From positions 69,465,719-69,529,718 of the forward strand of contig OY720348.1 of the NCBI GenBank assembly GCA_963082975.1: a stretch of DNA of 64,000 bases, read 5' to 3'. Origin of the DNA: Labia minor (taxonomy: Eukaryota > Arthropoda > Insecta > Dermaptera > Spongiphoridae). Position 1 is the stretch's first letter, and each line of letters begins with the position of its first letter. Of the stretch, positions 1-10,119 are shown piece by piece. The notes under the pieces were generated by a model that ran no database searches, was not told the DNA's origin, and saw nothing but the letters and a program-made list of their open reading frames with translations. The translations under genes were made by a program, and so were the position numbers.

Positions 1-585
1 TCCCCTTTGATAATAATTTTGATGCGATAAGCCCCTTTATTGCATGATAACAGGCGTTTCCCGATTGTAACCTCGCTTTAAACTCATCTCGAATATTATT
101 ATCTTTCGTTATCATAGAACCTAAGTATTTATATTTTTCTTCATTTTCAAATTGTATATCTTGTATATTAAAATTTTGTGTGTTAATACTATTCCTCTCT
201 GTTACTAAATACTTTGTCTTAGTATTATTAATTTCTAGTCCCACCTCTTTTCCTGCATGAATTAATTTTTCTACCCTATCAATAATTGCAATTGCCGAAT
301 CTCCTATTCTATTTAAGTCGTCGTCGTAACCTAATACTTGAATTTTTTTTTTATTTAGTTCGATTCCGTTTGACCTCTCCCCAATTTGTCTAATTCCATA
401 TTCCAGAACTAAATTAAATAAAATTGGTGATAATGCGTCTCCTTGTTTTTTTTAACCCATTTCGAATTTCGAAAGTTTCTGACAATTGATTTCCGCATCT
501 TACTCTTCCTTTACTACCCACAAGACAAATTTGAATCACACGTACTAGATTTTGTTTTTGGGAATTCTTTATAACTTTAATTATA
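1..585 (-). pseudogene. LINE reverse-transcriptase fragment, antisense
   Basis: Read on the minus strand this encodes part of a non-LTR retrotransposon RT. In order it shows an ICLVGSKGRVRCGN-like block, NGLKQGDALSPILFNLVLE, the catalytic box as LGYDDDLNRIGDS (usually F/YADD, so Ala is replaced by Asp), GLEINNTKTKYL, and NIRDEFKARLQSGNACYHAIKGL. The RT is broken by a one-base shift in the A-run at about 448-457, just before QGDALSP. The C-terminal end of what looks like the same family (NFRVP-stop) recurs across the window. The clade is probably the arthropod RTE/Jockey-like group often labelled craniofacial development protein 2-like, but this is not certain. It runs off the left edge. Confidence 0.85.
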
Positions 586-811
586 TGAAACTATATCGTC
601 AATTTACTACACAAGCTTTCTAATGAATTTAGATTAAATAATTTCATTCATTATCAACTTTGCACGTATATCCTTGAATATTTTTTTTTTTTTGTGAATT
701 TCATATTCTTACATTCTTCATTAAACAACGACATAGGATAATTGGCATTCGCTCTGAGATGAATCGCAGACCTTTGCAACAAATCGCTTTCAAGTACCAA
801 GCAGGCTTAAA

Positions 812-960
812 TTACTACCACAGTGGATACTCGAATTACGACGTTAATTCGTTCCAGGAAAACCGACGACAACCAAATTCGACGACAAATAAATTGAATT
901 TTCCCATAAGAAATAATTAAAAACCAAGTAATCCGTTCCAAGTCCCCCAATATTACTCAA
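812..960. mobile_element. possible pogo/Tigger-like MITE fragment
   Basis: A CG-rich patch in AT-rich surroundings (ttacgacgttaattcgttcc, then several cgacgac and a second ccgttcca) resembles the terminal part of the pogo-like element at 58795-59484. I could not define both termini or a TA duplication, so this is tentative. Confidence 0.3.
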
Positions 961-1569
961 GTATATTCTATTTATAAACTATAATAAATAAAGTTAAATT
1001 ACATTATTAATCAAAGAAATATAAATAAATAAAACGAAATAAATGATAAAATAAATAATAAGACAATAAAAAGTCGAATTAACAAGCTATCAATCTAGCA
1101 TACATAATTAAGTGAAGTATACCTTGTACTTGCTGATTGTAGCACATCCACTACCGTTTTCTTTCTGTCCCACAGTACTATATCTTTTTTATTTGCATAT
1201 TTTTTCATCATTTTTATTGCAAAATAAACTTGAAGTACTTTATCAAAAGACATTTTAAAAAAGTAAAGGAGAAACAATACAAGACATTGTACGAGTATTT
1301 CAAAAGCTGCTAGGATTGAAGTAAACGACGAGAACTTGATTTAAATTTAATTAGGCGACAGCAGCGCCATCTAACAATAATAAGAATAAAAACACATAAA
1401 GTTACTGAAGTCAAATTTGCGTGTCACCAAGTTGCTAACTTAAAGACAAATAGTTGATTCTTATTTTATCAATCAAAATTTAAAACGTTTATATCACAGA
1501 TCATCTGGTATATATTATTTATGACTCAGTATATACTTTATAATACATTAATCAATTAATCAATTAAAA

Positions 1570-2483
1570 ATGGATCTTTATTCACAAGAAGACACAAAAT
1601 ATCCAATATATATAGGTTAGTTTTTATTTCTGTTTTTTTTTTCATCAAAAGTAATGTTAATTGTCACGAAAATTATTTTTTTTAATATTATTTGTAATGA
1701 TATTATTCCTTAAATTGAATTATAAAATAGTTAGACATATAAAAATATAATAATTTAAAATAACCTAAACAATTATTTTTTTTAGGTCCTCTATATCCTT
1801 GTGTATATTGTCAAACCAATTTTATAAGTGAGGAATTTTTATCTAAACATTTGAAAAAATGTTTTCGTAAAAAAATATTTTCCATTTTAAAAAATGATGT
1901 AAAACTCAAAAAGGATACAGAGAAATATATAGACGAAAAAGTTAAAGAAGAAACTGATTCAATCCATACAGGAAACAATCGCAGTGAATGTAATTATTGT
2001 AAAAAGGAATTTAATGATAAATCAAATGTAAATAAACATTTATTAATTCATACAGGAGAAAAACCTTTTGAATGTAAATATTGTGAAAAGAAATTTAATG
2101 TGAAATCAAATTTAAAAACACATTTATTAATTCATACAGGAGAAAAACCTTTTGAATGTAATTATTGTAAAAAGAAATTTAATCAGAAATCACATTTAGA
2201 TCAACATTTATTAATTCATACAGGAGAAAAACCTTTTGAATGTAATTCTTGTAAAAATAAATTTAATGATAAATCAACTTTAAAAAGACATTTATTAATT
2301 CATACAGGAGAAAGACCTTTTGAATGTAATTATTGTAAAAAGAAATTTATTCAGAAATCTGATTTAGCTAAACATTTATTAATTCATACAGGAGAAAAAC
2401 CTTTTGAATGTAATTCTTGTAAAAAGAAATTTAATCGAAAATCATCTTTAAAAAGACATTTAATGTTTGAAAAATACCATTAA
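1570..2483 (+). CDS. C2HC plus six-finger C2H2 zinc-finger protein, two exons (gene A)
   Basis: Exon 1 is 1570-1615 (MDLYSQEDTKYPIYI plus one base). A 170-bp GT-AG intron runs 1616-1785, and exon 2 is 1786-2483, giving 247 residues. Exon 2 restores the frame exactly after the split Gly codon. Residues 21-41 form an N-terminal CxxC-H-C finger (C21, C24, H37, C41). A charged Lys/Glu-rich linker follows to about residue 83. Six C2H2 fingers then start near 84, 112, 140, 168, 196 and 224, joined by TGEKPFEC linkers. The last finger has a stretched H-x6-H ending. By family knowledge it is a nuclear DNA-binding protein; the target is unknown. Residues at helix positions -1/2/3/6 are DSNK, VSNT, QSHQ, DSTR, QSDK and RSSR. 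An AATAAA lies 74 bp past the stop. Gene C is an inverted relative. No host gene symbol is recognisable. Confidence 0.88.
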
Positions 2484-2556
2484 TAATGAAAACAACATTA
2501 TCTTTAAATATAGATTATATACTTTATAACTAAAATTATAGTTTAAATTTTAAACC

Positions 2557-2562
2557 AATAAA
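2557..2562 (+). promoter_or_regulatory. polyadenylation signal of gene A
   Basis: A canonical AATAAA lies downstream of the gene A stop. The same context is conserved in gene C on the minus strand (16091-16096) and in gene B (4010-4015), which supports a real shared 3' UTR. Confidence 0.65.
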
Positions 2563-2600
2563 AATCTCATTTATTTAACATTTTGAATGTAATGTCTTAC

Positions 2601-2609
<9 letters not shown>

Positions 2610-2635
<26 letters not shown>

Positions 2636-2636
2636 T
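2610..2636. repeat. (TA)n microsatellite in gene A 3' flank
   Basis: A TA-dinucleotide run sits between the gene A poly(A) signal and a relic finger. A matching run occurs at 16011-16052 and 19366-19410 in the inverted copies of this locus, so it predates the duplication. Confidence 0.8.
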
Positions 2637-2700
2637 TAATTATATATTACATTTGACAAATAATAAATACATAATTTATAAAAAATAAAATAAATTTTAA

Positions 2701-2772
2701 TGTGATTATTGTAAAAAGAAATTTAATCTGAAAGCAAATTTACAAACACATTTATTAAAACATAATGTTTGA
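2701..2772 (+). pseudogene. single relic C2H2 finger with stop
   Basis: One finger (CDYCKKKFNLKANLQTHLLK, then HNV and stop) lies about 220 bp downstream of gene A with no open frame leading into it. Its 3' flank (aataatgaaaacaacatt onward) resembles the gene A 3' UTR. It is a remnant of an additional gene copy after deletion. The same relic is present at about 15885-15960 and 19240-19310 on the minus strand. Confidence 0.8.
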
Positions 2773-3133
2773 AAAATAGGCTTAATAATGAAAACAACAT
2801 TTTCTTTGAATATAGCTTATATACTTTATAGCACAAATTGTAGTTCAAATCTCAATAAAAATATGATTTATTTAACTTAGTATTTATATTAACTATTTTA
2901 TTTCCTCTATTAATAAATACATTATTACTAAATATCGATTACATTTAAGAATTCTATCATTTTATTATCCATATGTTAATTTATTTATTATTTATTTAAA
3001 CAAATCTAAAATATGTCTATGATTCTTTCATTTTACTAATCTATAATTGTAAATAAAGAAGATTCTTTCTAAAAATTCTTATTTTATTTCTTACACGAGA
3101 AAAGCATTTTTAATTTAATTTAATCACATTTAA

Positions 3134-3166
3134 AGTGCCATTTACTAATTCATACAGGTAAAAATT
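3134..3166 (+). pseudogene. fragment of a zinc-finger linker (HLLIHTG)
   Basis: A short stretch coding for HLLIHTG stands alone and is followed at once by non-zinc-finger repeat sequence (cccgtctatacggacacaca). It marks a rearrangement breakpoint inside a former finger array. The same junction is present inverted at about 15458-15510. Confidence 0.6.
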
Positions 3167-3210
3167 TCAAACTTTACCCGTCTATACGGACACACAACGG
3201 GGAGGGACCC

Positions 3211-3396
3211 GTCAAAGACAAATGTTATGCAGACAAAACAGAGACAATTCAAGCTTTGAAGGACAACATTCGTGTAGCCATAGCTAAAATAGAGCCGTAT
3301 ACTATCACAAATGTACTCAAAAATTGGACCGACCGTTTGGCGTACTGCAAGATCAGCCGAGGCAGCAATTTGAATGAAATAGTATTTCATAAATAA
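3211..3396 (+). pseudogene. mariner/Tc1-type transposase C-terminal fragment
   Basis: The last 61 codons of a mariner/Tc1-like transposase: KDKCYADKTETIQALKDNIR, then VLKNWTDRLAYC, then SRGSNLNEIVFHK and stop. The pattern ADKxxTIxxLKxNI...RGxxLNxIxFH is the usual C-terminus of arthropod mariner-like transposases. The catalytic core is absent. It sits between zinc-finger gene A and gene B, so a transposon insertion or recombination here may have removed the first exon of gene B. Confidence 0.8.
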
Positions 3397-3538
3397 TCGG
3401 AAGGTCTATACTTCAGTATGAAAAAATAAATTTGAAAATACATCCAACCGTTTTTGTTTTTTGCATTTTAAAAAAAAAATGTTACATGACGGAACCTGAA
3501 TAATGATTTAAAATAACAAAAACAATTCTTTTTTTTAG

Positions 3539-3930
3539 GTCCTCTATATCCTTGTGTATATTGTCATACCAATTTTATAAGTGAGGAATTTTTATCTAAA
3601 CATCTAAAAAAATGTTTTCATAAAAAATTTAATGATAAATCAAATTTAAATAGACATTTATTAATTCATACAGGAGAAAAACCTTTTGAATGTGATTATT
3701 GTAAAAAGAAATTTAATGGGAAATCACATTTAAATAGACATTTACTAATTCATACAGGTGAAAAACCTTTTGAATGTAATTATTGTGAAAAGAAATTTAA
3801 TCAGAAATCAACTCTAAATACACATTTATTAATTCATACAGGAGAAAAACATTTTGAATGTAATTATTGTAAAAAAAAATTTTACCTGAAATCAACTTTA
3901 AATAAACATTTAATAATACATAATGTTTGA
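3539..3930 (+). pseudogene. truncated C2HC/C2H2 zinc-finger gene lacking exon 1 (gene B)
   Basis: The sequence begins directly after a conserved pyrimidine-rich acceptor (tttttttag at 3530-3538), as in genes A and C, and stays open for 129 codons. It encodes the C2HC finger (CVYC...H...C) and then three complete C2H2 fingers. Compared with gene A, the charged linker and the CxxC half of finger 1 are deleted, so the text jumps from KKCFHKK to FNDKSNLNRH. No exon 1 is visible upstream: intron homology stops near 3490, where mariner sequence begins. It ends HLIIHNV-stop like the relic finger at 2701-2772, not MFEKYH like A and C. It is probably a pseudogene, unless a distant exon supplies a start. 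Confidence 0.8.
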
Positions 3931-4009
3931 AAAATAGGCTTAATAATGAAAACCACATTTTCTTTGAATATAGCTTATATACTTTATAGTACAAATTGTA
4001 GTTCAAATC

Positions 4010-4015
4010 AATAAA
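4010..4015 (+). promoter_or_regulatory. polyadenylation signal of gene B
   Basis: An AATAAA lies about 80 bp after the gene B stop, in a 3' flank resembling that of the relic finger at 2701-2772. Confidence 0.5.
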
Positions 4016-4194
4016 AATTTGATGTATTTAACTTAGCATTTATATTTACTATTTTATTTCCTCTATTAATAAATACATTATTACTAAATATCGATTACAT
4101 TTAAGAATTCTATCATTTTATTATCCTTATGCTAATTTATTTATTATTTATTTATACAAATCTACAATATACCGAATCGCCATTCAAATAAAAA

Positions 4195-4520
4195 AAAATA
4201 GTCATAAAACATACATCCCTTAAACTTACGTATTAATACACTGGAGACAGAAAAGAATGGCATTAAAAATTTATTTATTTAGAGATAAAACTGACATTTC
4301 AGCTATGCTGCTATTATGCTTAGATTATACATGGTTCACCGAACCACCACTCGATCTTTAAAAAAAATGATTTCTAATTATCGGATTTGGCTGGTAATAC
4401 TAATAACTGGTTCACAAAATCACCGTTTAAATAACCTAAAACAACATACATGACTAAAAACATATACTCCTTAAACATATATATAATATTAATGCACTGA
4501 AAGACAGAAAAGTAGACCTG
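4195..4520. repeat. imperfect tandem repeat
   Basis: Two diverged units (about 4195-4260 and 4420-4520) share the order catacat...ccttaaac...at-rich...gcactg...gacagaaaag. No coding potential is seen. Confidence 0.4.
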
Positions 4521-4848
4521 TTGATATAAAATATATATAATTTCGTAAATTTGATTTATTTATATGTATATATATATATAAAGGTTTTTGTCTGCAAATT
4601 ACTGTGAATTTAAAAATATTTGCATATATTCGTGTTTCATGAACTCTAAAATCCAAGAGTGACTTTAGAATTTCTAATGTCTGTCTGGAAATTTTGAGGT
4701 CACCTGACCCCTTGGTATATAAAATGGTTCTTGAACTGGTAACAATAATAAAATACACTATTGTACTTAACCATTTGGAAAGGGAGTAATTCTTGAAACT
4801 AACCCCTCTCCATCACCTACCCCTTAACTTAAATTAATATAAATAAGC

Positions 4849-5040
4849 GAGATAAATAATTGAGAGCGAGTAAGGTAAAGACATAATTATATTTTTTGAT
4901 AAATAAATAAATATTATTATTTATTTATTCAAGAAATATATATACAAACATTCTGTATGTTATTTCAGTCCATCTTTTTGGGTGGTGATAAAAAAAAATA
5001 GCAAAAACATCCAAATCACAGACTTCACTATCAGTTTTCC
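4849..5040 (+). repeat. dispersed repeat, inverted partner at 39820-40015
   Basis: About 190 bp here matches the reverse complement of about 39820-40015. Shared blocks include gagcgagtaaggtaaagac, cattctgtatgttatttcag and the region around atccaaatcacagacttcac. The function is unknown. Confidence 0.7.
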
Positions 5041-5370
5041 ATCTTTTTAGATATATACATTAAAGAAAAACTAAAATAAGAAAAACAAAATAATAATTAT
5101 AAATAACTTAATATGTCGCTGGATTTATTATATTTTCCACTTGAAAAAGAAATTTTCCAAAATGTCCACTCATGAAATTAATAGGCAAAGACTTGATGTC
5201 CGCCTATTCTTTGGAGACTTCAGCATTTCATTTTTCAAGCTACATTGAATTTTATTTTTTTGCTTAAACATCCCATGAGACAACCTTAGGACTAGTATCT
5301 ATCTATATATATATATATTTAAATAATATACATTTCATTTTAGAATAATAACATGGATTATATTATAGAT

Positions 5371-5398
5371 TTCTCTCTCTCTCTCTCTCCCTCTCTTA
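5371..5398. repeat. (CT)n microsatellite
   Basis: A simple CT-dinucleotide run with no linked gene. Confidence 0.8.
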
Positions 5399-5714
5399 AC
5401 ATAGTAATATTTATTCACGTGTTTATCTGTTCAATGCTAATGTAATAAAATTCTAAACAATTTCTTTTGAATTCAATAACAAGAAAGCAAAGGGCGAGAA
5501 CGTGACTTTTGATGAGCGAACAAAGTGGAAAGCTTTTTCTCTGATTGGAGTTGATGAAATTCAAATTCAAATCATTTATTAATAGAATATAAATAATATT
5601 TTTGAAATATTATCTATATTCTATATTTTTTATATTCTTGGATAATCTCTTCAAATCTTTTTTTTTAAATGAAATAGAATCTATTATATATAAAATGATT
5701 AATATAATATTAAT

Positions 5715-5776
5715 ATATTCGAGAAGAATCCAATTTAAGGATACAATCGGGTAGCGCCTATTATTATGCAGTAAAG
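5715..5776 (+). pseudogene. LINE relic, left part split by hAT insertion
   Basis: This encodes a decayed NIREExxxxxQSGSAYYYAVK block, like NIRDEFKARLQSGNACYHAIK in the fragment at 1-585. The reading continues across the hAT element into ...AVKDLIS at 9019-9035, so one LINE relic was the insertion target. Confidence 0.7.
5769..5776. repeat. hAT target-site duplication, left
   Basis: CAGTAAAG is repeated exactly at 9019-9026. Eight bp is the hAT superfamily target-duplication length. Confidence 0.92.
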
Positions 5777-6162
5777 CATAGGTTCTTAAACTTATGTACT
5801 CCACGGACCCCCACTTGAAAAAATTTTTTTTGACGGACCCCCATCACAACTTTAGGTACTTTACGTCATTTTATTAATTAATTTCTGGCTTACGATCTCA
5901 TAAGGACAAGGATATATGATGAATATTTCTAACAGTGATTGGTGAATAACGATTTTTTTGCATATTGTAGAACACATTTTATTAGAAATTATAATATTGA
6001 AGAAAGAAAATACAAACATTGTCATAGCAACAAATCTCACAAATTATAATGGGTACTTACATTAAATTCATATAAATATTTTATAATTTTTTTCAGAAAA
6101 TATTAAATAAGAAATATTTTAAAAAATAACTGCATCTATCTCATTAAATATAACTTACATAT

Positions 6163-7707
6163 TTAATGAGATGTATGCAGTTGTTTTCTTGAAACAAGAA
6201 TCTCAATATCTGGCTTAATATTGGAAACTTTTAATCTAAGATCCGGCTCTACATTTAATTTGTTTCTATATTTAGACTTAATATAAAATAGTACCGAAAA
6301 AGCTTGTTCGCATAAATATGTTGTGCAGAATGGAATCAAGTGTTGAAGTGCTTTATTTGCAAGCGCAGGATAATCTGACCTGAGAAGTAACCAAAAGTTG
6401 CTCAATTCAGTTTTGTTAAATTTTAGTTTATAAGTTGTATCACATGATAATTCCACGAGAATATCTTGTTCAGGTGCAGATAAATGTTTAGCATTTGTAA
6501 TTTCCATATTAAATGGATCTCTGATCCAGTTATTGCAAGGATCAGGAGTAGAAAAATACTTCCTGAAGTTGCTTTTCAAAGTAATTAAATGTTCAACAAA
6601 TAATTGACGCGTTTGATTAAGCAATTTTTCACTGGAGCTTTCTATGAGATCATTGAGAGTTGGAAAAGACTCATATACACCGTTCTGGATGCGTTTCGAC
6701 CACAAGTCGATTTTTTTAATCATTGCTTCTATTTTATCTTCAACTTTAAATATATTTACAACAGTACCTTGCAGGCTCAAATTAAGTTCGTTCAATTTTG
6801 TAAAAATATCAGTCAAGTAAGCCACCTTAGCTAACCAGATAAAATCATTGAAACATTCGGTCAGTTCAAAATGCGCATCTATTAAAAACAATCGTATTTC
6901 ATCTCGAAGCTCAAAAAGGCGAATGAGTACTTTCCCGCGGGACAACCAACGTACATCTGTATGTAATAATAAATGTGTATGTTGACTACCCATTTCCTCA
7001 CACAAAATTTTAAAAACTCTGGAATTAAGTGGACGAGCCTTAATGAAATTGACAATTTTAACTACTTCGTCTAATGTTCTTTTCAAATCTGGTGACATAT
7101 TTTTGGCTGCTAATGATTCTCTGTGAATGCAGCAATGATTCCAAACAACCTGAGGCGCAACATTTTTAATAAGAGCAATCAATCCAGTTCTTGTACCTGA
7201 CATTGCACGAGCACCATTAGTGCAAATTCCAACACATTTTGGCCACTCTATTTCATTTTCGGTTATAAAATTATTCAAACTGTTAAATATGTCATTAGCT
7301 GTCGTTCGTGAAGGTAGTGAATCACAAAACAATACATCTTCTTGTATTTGATTTTCAAACTCATATCTAATGAAAGCTAACAAATTGGCATTATTAGTGA
7401 CATCAGTACTTTCATCCAATTGTAATGAGTAATAGTGACTTTTGCGCACTCTCGATATTAATTCTTCTTTTATATTACATGACATGTCTTCAATCCTATT
7501 CTTAACCGTATCATTTGATAATGAAATCAAATTTATATCGTTTGCTGCTTTAGTTCCTAACATTATATTTGTAATTACTTTTGTAGCAGGAAGAATTAAT
7601 TGCTCTGCTATATTATGCGGCTTTCCTGCTTTAGCAATAAGTAGAGCTACTTCATATGATGCCATTACTGCTTTCTTACTCATACCACCAGATCCCGTCT
7701 TTACCAT
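6163..7707 (-). pseudogene. hAT transposase, catalytic and dimerisation domains (ZBED5/FAM200-like)
   Basis: 514 codons from the ATG at 7705-7707. In order: the SYEVALLIAKAGKPHNIAEQ region; the first catalytic Asp in QLDESTDVTNNANLLAFIRYE; CVGICTNGARAMSG, where the usual catalytic Asp of C-T-D-G-A is Asn; HCCIHRESLAAKNM; HLLLHTDVRWLSRGKVL; and the C-terminal hAT dimerisation region with CEQAFSVLFYIKSKYRNKL. The frame is continuous upstream with the BED finger at 7711-8022, separated only by a TAA at 7711-7713, so both are one broken gene. The ATG here is probably an internal Met, not the true start. The RNase H-like core would be expected to be inactive because of the D-to-N change. Domesticated ZBED5-like host genes also lose catalytic residues, but the intact TIRs and duplication point to a dead transposon. 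Confidence 0.92.
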
Positions 7708-7710
7708 CAA

Positions 7711-8022
7711 TTACTGACTTGAATTAAGTTCTTCTTTTTTCATTTTAAAAAATTCGATAGACTTACTAACATGCTCGCTGTGCTTTGTTTGTAAATGACG
7801 TCTGAGATTAGCAGGTTTCATACTTTCATTGGATAAACTTTCCTGACATAGAACGCAGACTGGTCTTTCCACATCATTGTTGCAAATATAAGTAAATCCA
7901 AATGATAAATAATCATCCGAATATTTTCTAGTTTTGCGTTTCTTGGTAGAGTTTGCTGTTGATGCCTCATCATCTGATTCTTTCCGTTTCTGTGTTGAAC
8001 CAGTTTGTAGCCAACGATCCAT
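7711..8022 (-). pseudogene. BED zinc-finger N-terminus of the hAT transposase
   Basis: 103 codons starting MDRWLQTGSTQKRK, with a basic nuclear-localisation-like stretch (KKRKTRK). A BED-type finger follows: CVLC, then the H-x4-H of RRHLQTKH. This is the usual N-terminal DNA-binding domain of ZBED5/FAM200-type transposases. It ends NSSQ-TAA and then reads on in frame into the transposase (LMVKTGSGGMSKK), so the stop is a single-base-level lesion in an otherwise continuous ORF of about 618 codons. Confidence 0.92.
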
Positions 8023-9018
8023 TTTATGGAGTAATTTATTAACATTGAACTACAATAATATAAATATAATATAAATATAATATAAATATAACGAATTATT
8101 ATTTACTAGCTATGTTTTAATATGATTTGAAATGAATGTTTTAATATCATTTTAAATGAATGTTTTAAATCATTTTAATAAATGTTTTAAATCATTTTAA
8201 ATAAATGATTTAATATCATTTTAAATGAATATTAATTTATATAATAAATATATTTCGTAATTTGATTCTAAAATATTATTAATTTCGTAATTTGATTCTA
8301 AAATATTATTAAAATAAATATTTTTTATTCATAAAACTAACTTATACTTACTCTCAAAAACAGCCTTTCTGGGAAATTGCAAAATGTGTTTAGTGTTTTT
8401 ATAAAATAATGATCATGCAAATTACACTAAAAATTAAAAAAAATTATTAGCTATAATAAACTATTATTAGCTATAATTTAATTATAATTAATTAAATTAA
8501 TAAAAATAATTTAAAGATACAACTCGTTGAGAAATGAACTTATAATTAACATTTGCTTTAAAACTGTTTAAAACCCCAGAGTGGACGCTGACAATTTGGG
8601 TTTTTCCGGGTAAGACTGTCCCCTCCCCTGGTTTTCCCCAATAACAAAGTGAAAGAAAATTCCCTTATATGCCTCCCCTTCCGAGCCCCTAAGAGGGGTT
8701 ATTTTAAAGGAACAATCGAAAAATGATTTTAAATGAATGAATGGATGAAAATTCAAATTTTATATATAGTTTTTTATATATGTTTATTTATTCACAAAAA
8801 ATTAATTGACATAATTATCAATTTAATAAAATAAAATAGTATTATTAATAGTATTAAATTATAGCCGTAATTCTCTAGGAGGATATAGTTAAACAATGAA
8901 CTTTAAATATTTATATATGTATATATTTTTACGATGATTTTTTTCCGAGGACCGCGGACCTCCAGTAAAGGCTTCGCGGACCCCCAGGGGTCCGCGGACC
9001 ACAGTTTAAGAACCACTG

Positions 9019-9026
9019 CAGTAAAG
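9019..9026. repeat. hAT target-site duplication, right
   Basis: CAGTAAAG, an exact match of the left copy at 5769-5776. Confidence 0.92.
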
Positions 9027-9125
9027 GATCTTATTTCGTGAGGGAATTGGGAGAGAATGAGAGTTAGATGGGATTAGCTCAGAATAGATGGACGTTTGGA
9101 GGGATATACTTGCTGCAACAGCCAA
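9027..9125 (+). pseudogene. LINE relic, right part (C-terminal end)
   Basis: Continues the split LINE relic. Decayed ELGRENESWMGLAQNRxVWR-like sequence (gggagagaatgagagtt onward) corresponds to the end of LINE ORF2. An internal deletion joins the QSGSAYYYAVKDLIS region directly to this C-terminal region. Confidence 0.65.
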
Positions 9126-9499
9126 GAACCCTGTCATGTGTAGTATTACATCTGCTTCCACTAATGAATTAATATATAAAAAAATTAAATTGTATTATTT
9201 ATTTGAAAAGAACAGAGATATGGTATAATTTTCGTTAATTCGATATATAGGAAGTTTATAATTAAAATAAATATAATCAAATTATCTAACCTATTTTCCT
9301 TTTCGGTTAAATAAATTGGGTAATTATTTTCAATTGGAAGGAAATTGGAGAATTAATTTATAAGTATAGCCATCTCGAAATTAAAAGTGCTCATACAAAA
9401 TATTTAGTATGGGGAAGAATAAAATTTTTAAACACAGAAAAATTCTTGAAATTATAAATTATAGTAAATTTTAAATAGTTAGGTTCTATTATAATATCA

Positions 9500-10115
9500 C
9501 AGAGAATAATAATATTCGAGAAGAATTTAAATGAAGGTTGTCATCAGGTAGAGCCTGTTATTATTCAGGAAAAGGGATAATTTCCTCAAATTTAATATTC
9601 AAGAATATCATCATTAATATATATAAAACAATTATCTTACCAGTCGTGTTATAAGGGTGCGAGGCGTGGTCTATGACTTTAGGAGACGAAAATAGATACT
9701 ATTTGAAAAATGGATTCTTCATTGAATGAGACCACTTGGGAATCGTGGAGACTTCACAACAAAAAATTGCCTGATCTCACACATCTCTAAACCTATCATA
9801 TCATCGAAAACGTTGCAATAGGTGAGATATGTGGCTAGAATGGCTCAATAACCAGGAATTATATGACCACTATCCATCTCCAAGCATAGTTATAGACATG
9901 TGGCTAGAATGGGAGAAGAAAGAGTGGTACAACACTTGTTTGTGAGAAAACCGACTGGGAAGCGTCAGGTTGATAGAAAATGTAGAAGGATACGTGAAGG
10001 AGTTGGGAGAGAATGAGAGTTGGATGGGATTAGCTCAGAATAGGGACGTTTGGAGGAATATAGTTGCTGCAACATCCAAGAACTTTCGAGTAACATACAG
10101 CCACAAAGATAGATA
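9500..10115 (+). pseudogene. LINE ORF2 C-terminal relic
   Basis: Plus-strand remnants in the expected order: NIREEFKxRLSSGRACYYSGK; GCEAWSMTLGDENR; a WLEW region duplicated at 9829 and 9899; then YVKELGENESWMGLAQNRDVWRNIVAATSKNFRV, with stops and frameshifts between. It ends with the ccacaaagatagatagat tail seen after other copies. This is a 5'-truncated dead copy of a non-LTR element. Confidence 0.8.
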
Positions 10116-10119
10116 GATT

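Larger units (their letters stand above)
5777..9018 (-). mobile_element. hAT DNA transposon with BED finger and transposase
   Basis: A 3242-bp element. Its terminal inverted repeats are CATAGGTTCTTAAAC on the left and CAGTGGTTCTTAAAC on the right (read inward). They are followed by purine/pyrimidine-strand blocks rich in CGGACCCCC near both ends, and a perfect 8-bp duplication flanks the element. It carries one gene on the minus strand. Upstream of the gene (8050-8560) are AT-rich minisatellites, including a roughly 22-bp unit at 8130-8230 and a duplicated 27-bp unit at 8256-8312. The terminal sequence is of the CAGNGGTTCTTAA class seen in many hAT elements. Coding lesions make it non-autonomous now. 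Confidence 0.93.

Noticed and set aside
1851-2483. Zinc-finger protein starting at an in-frame TTG at 1851
   Set aside because: The splice model with ATG in exon 1 at 1570 adds a conserved C2HC finger and is repeated in gene C.
3145-3390. 81-codon minus-strand frame
   Set aside because: Antisense shadow of the mariner transposase fragment on the plus strand.
3797-4006. 69-codon minus-strand frame
   Set aside because: Antisense to zinc-finger gene B and its 3' flank; Tyr/Leu/Phe-rich.
6604-7717. Plus-strand frames of 76 and 91 codons in the hAT element
   Set aside because: Antisense to the transposase; no motif.
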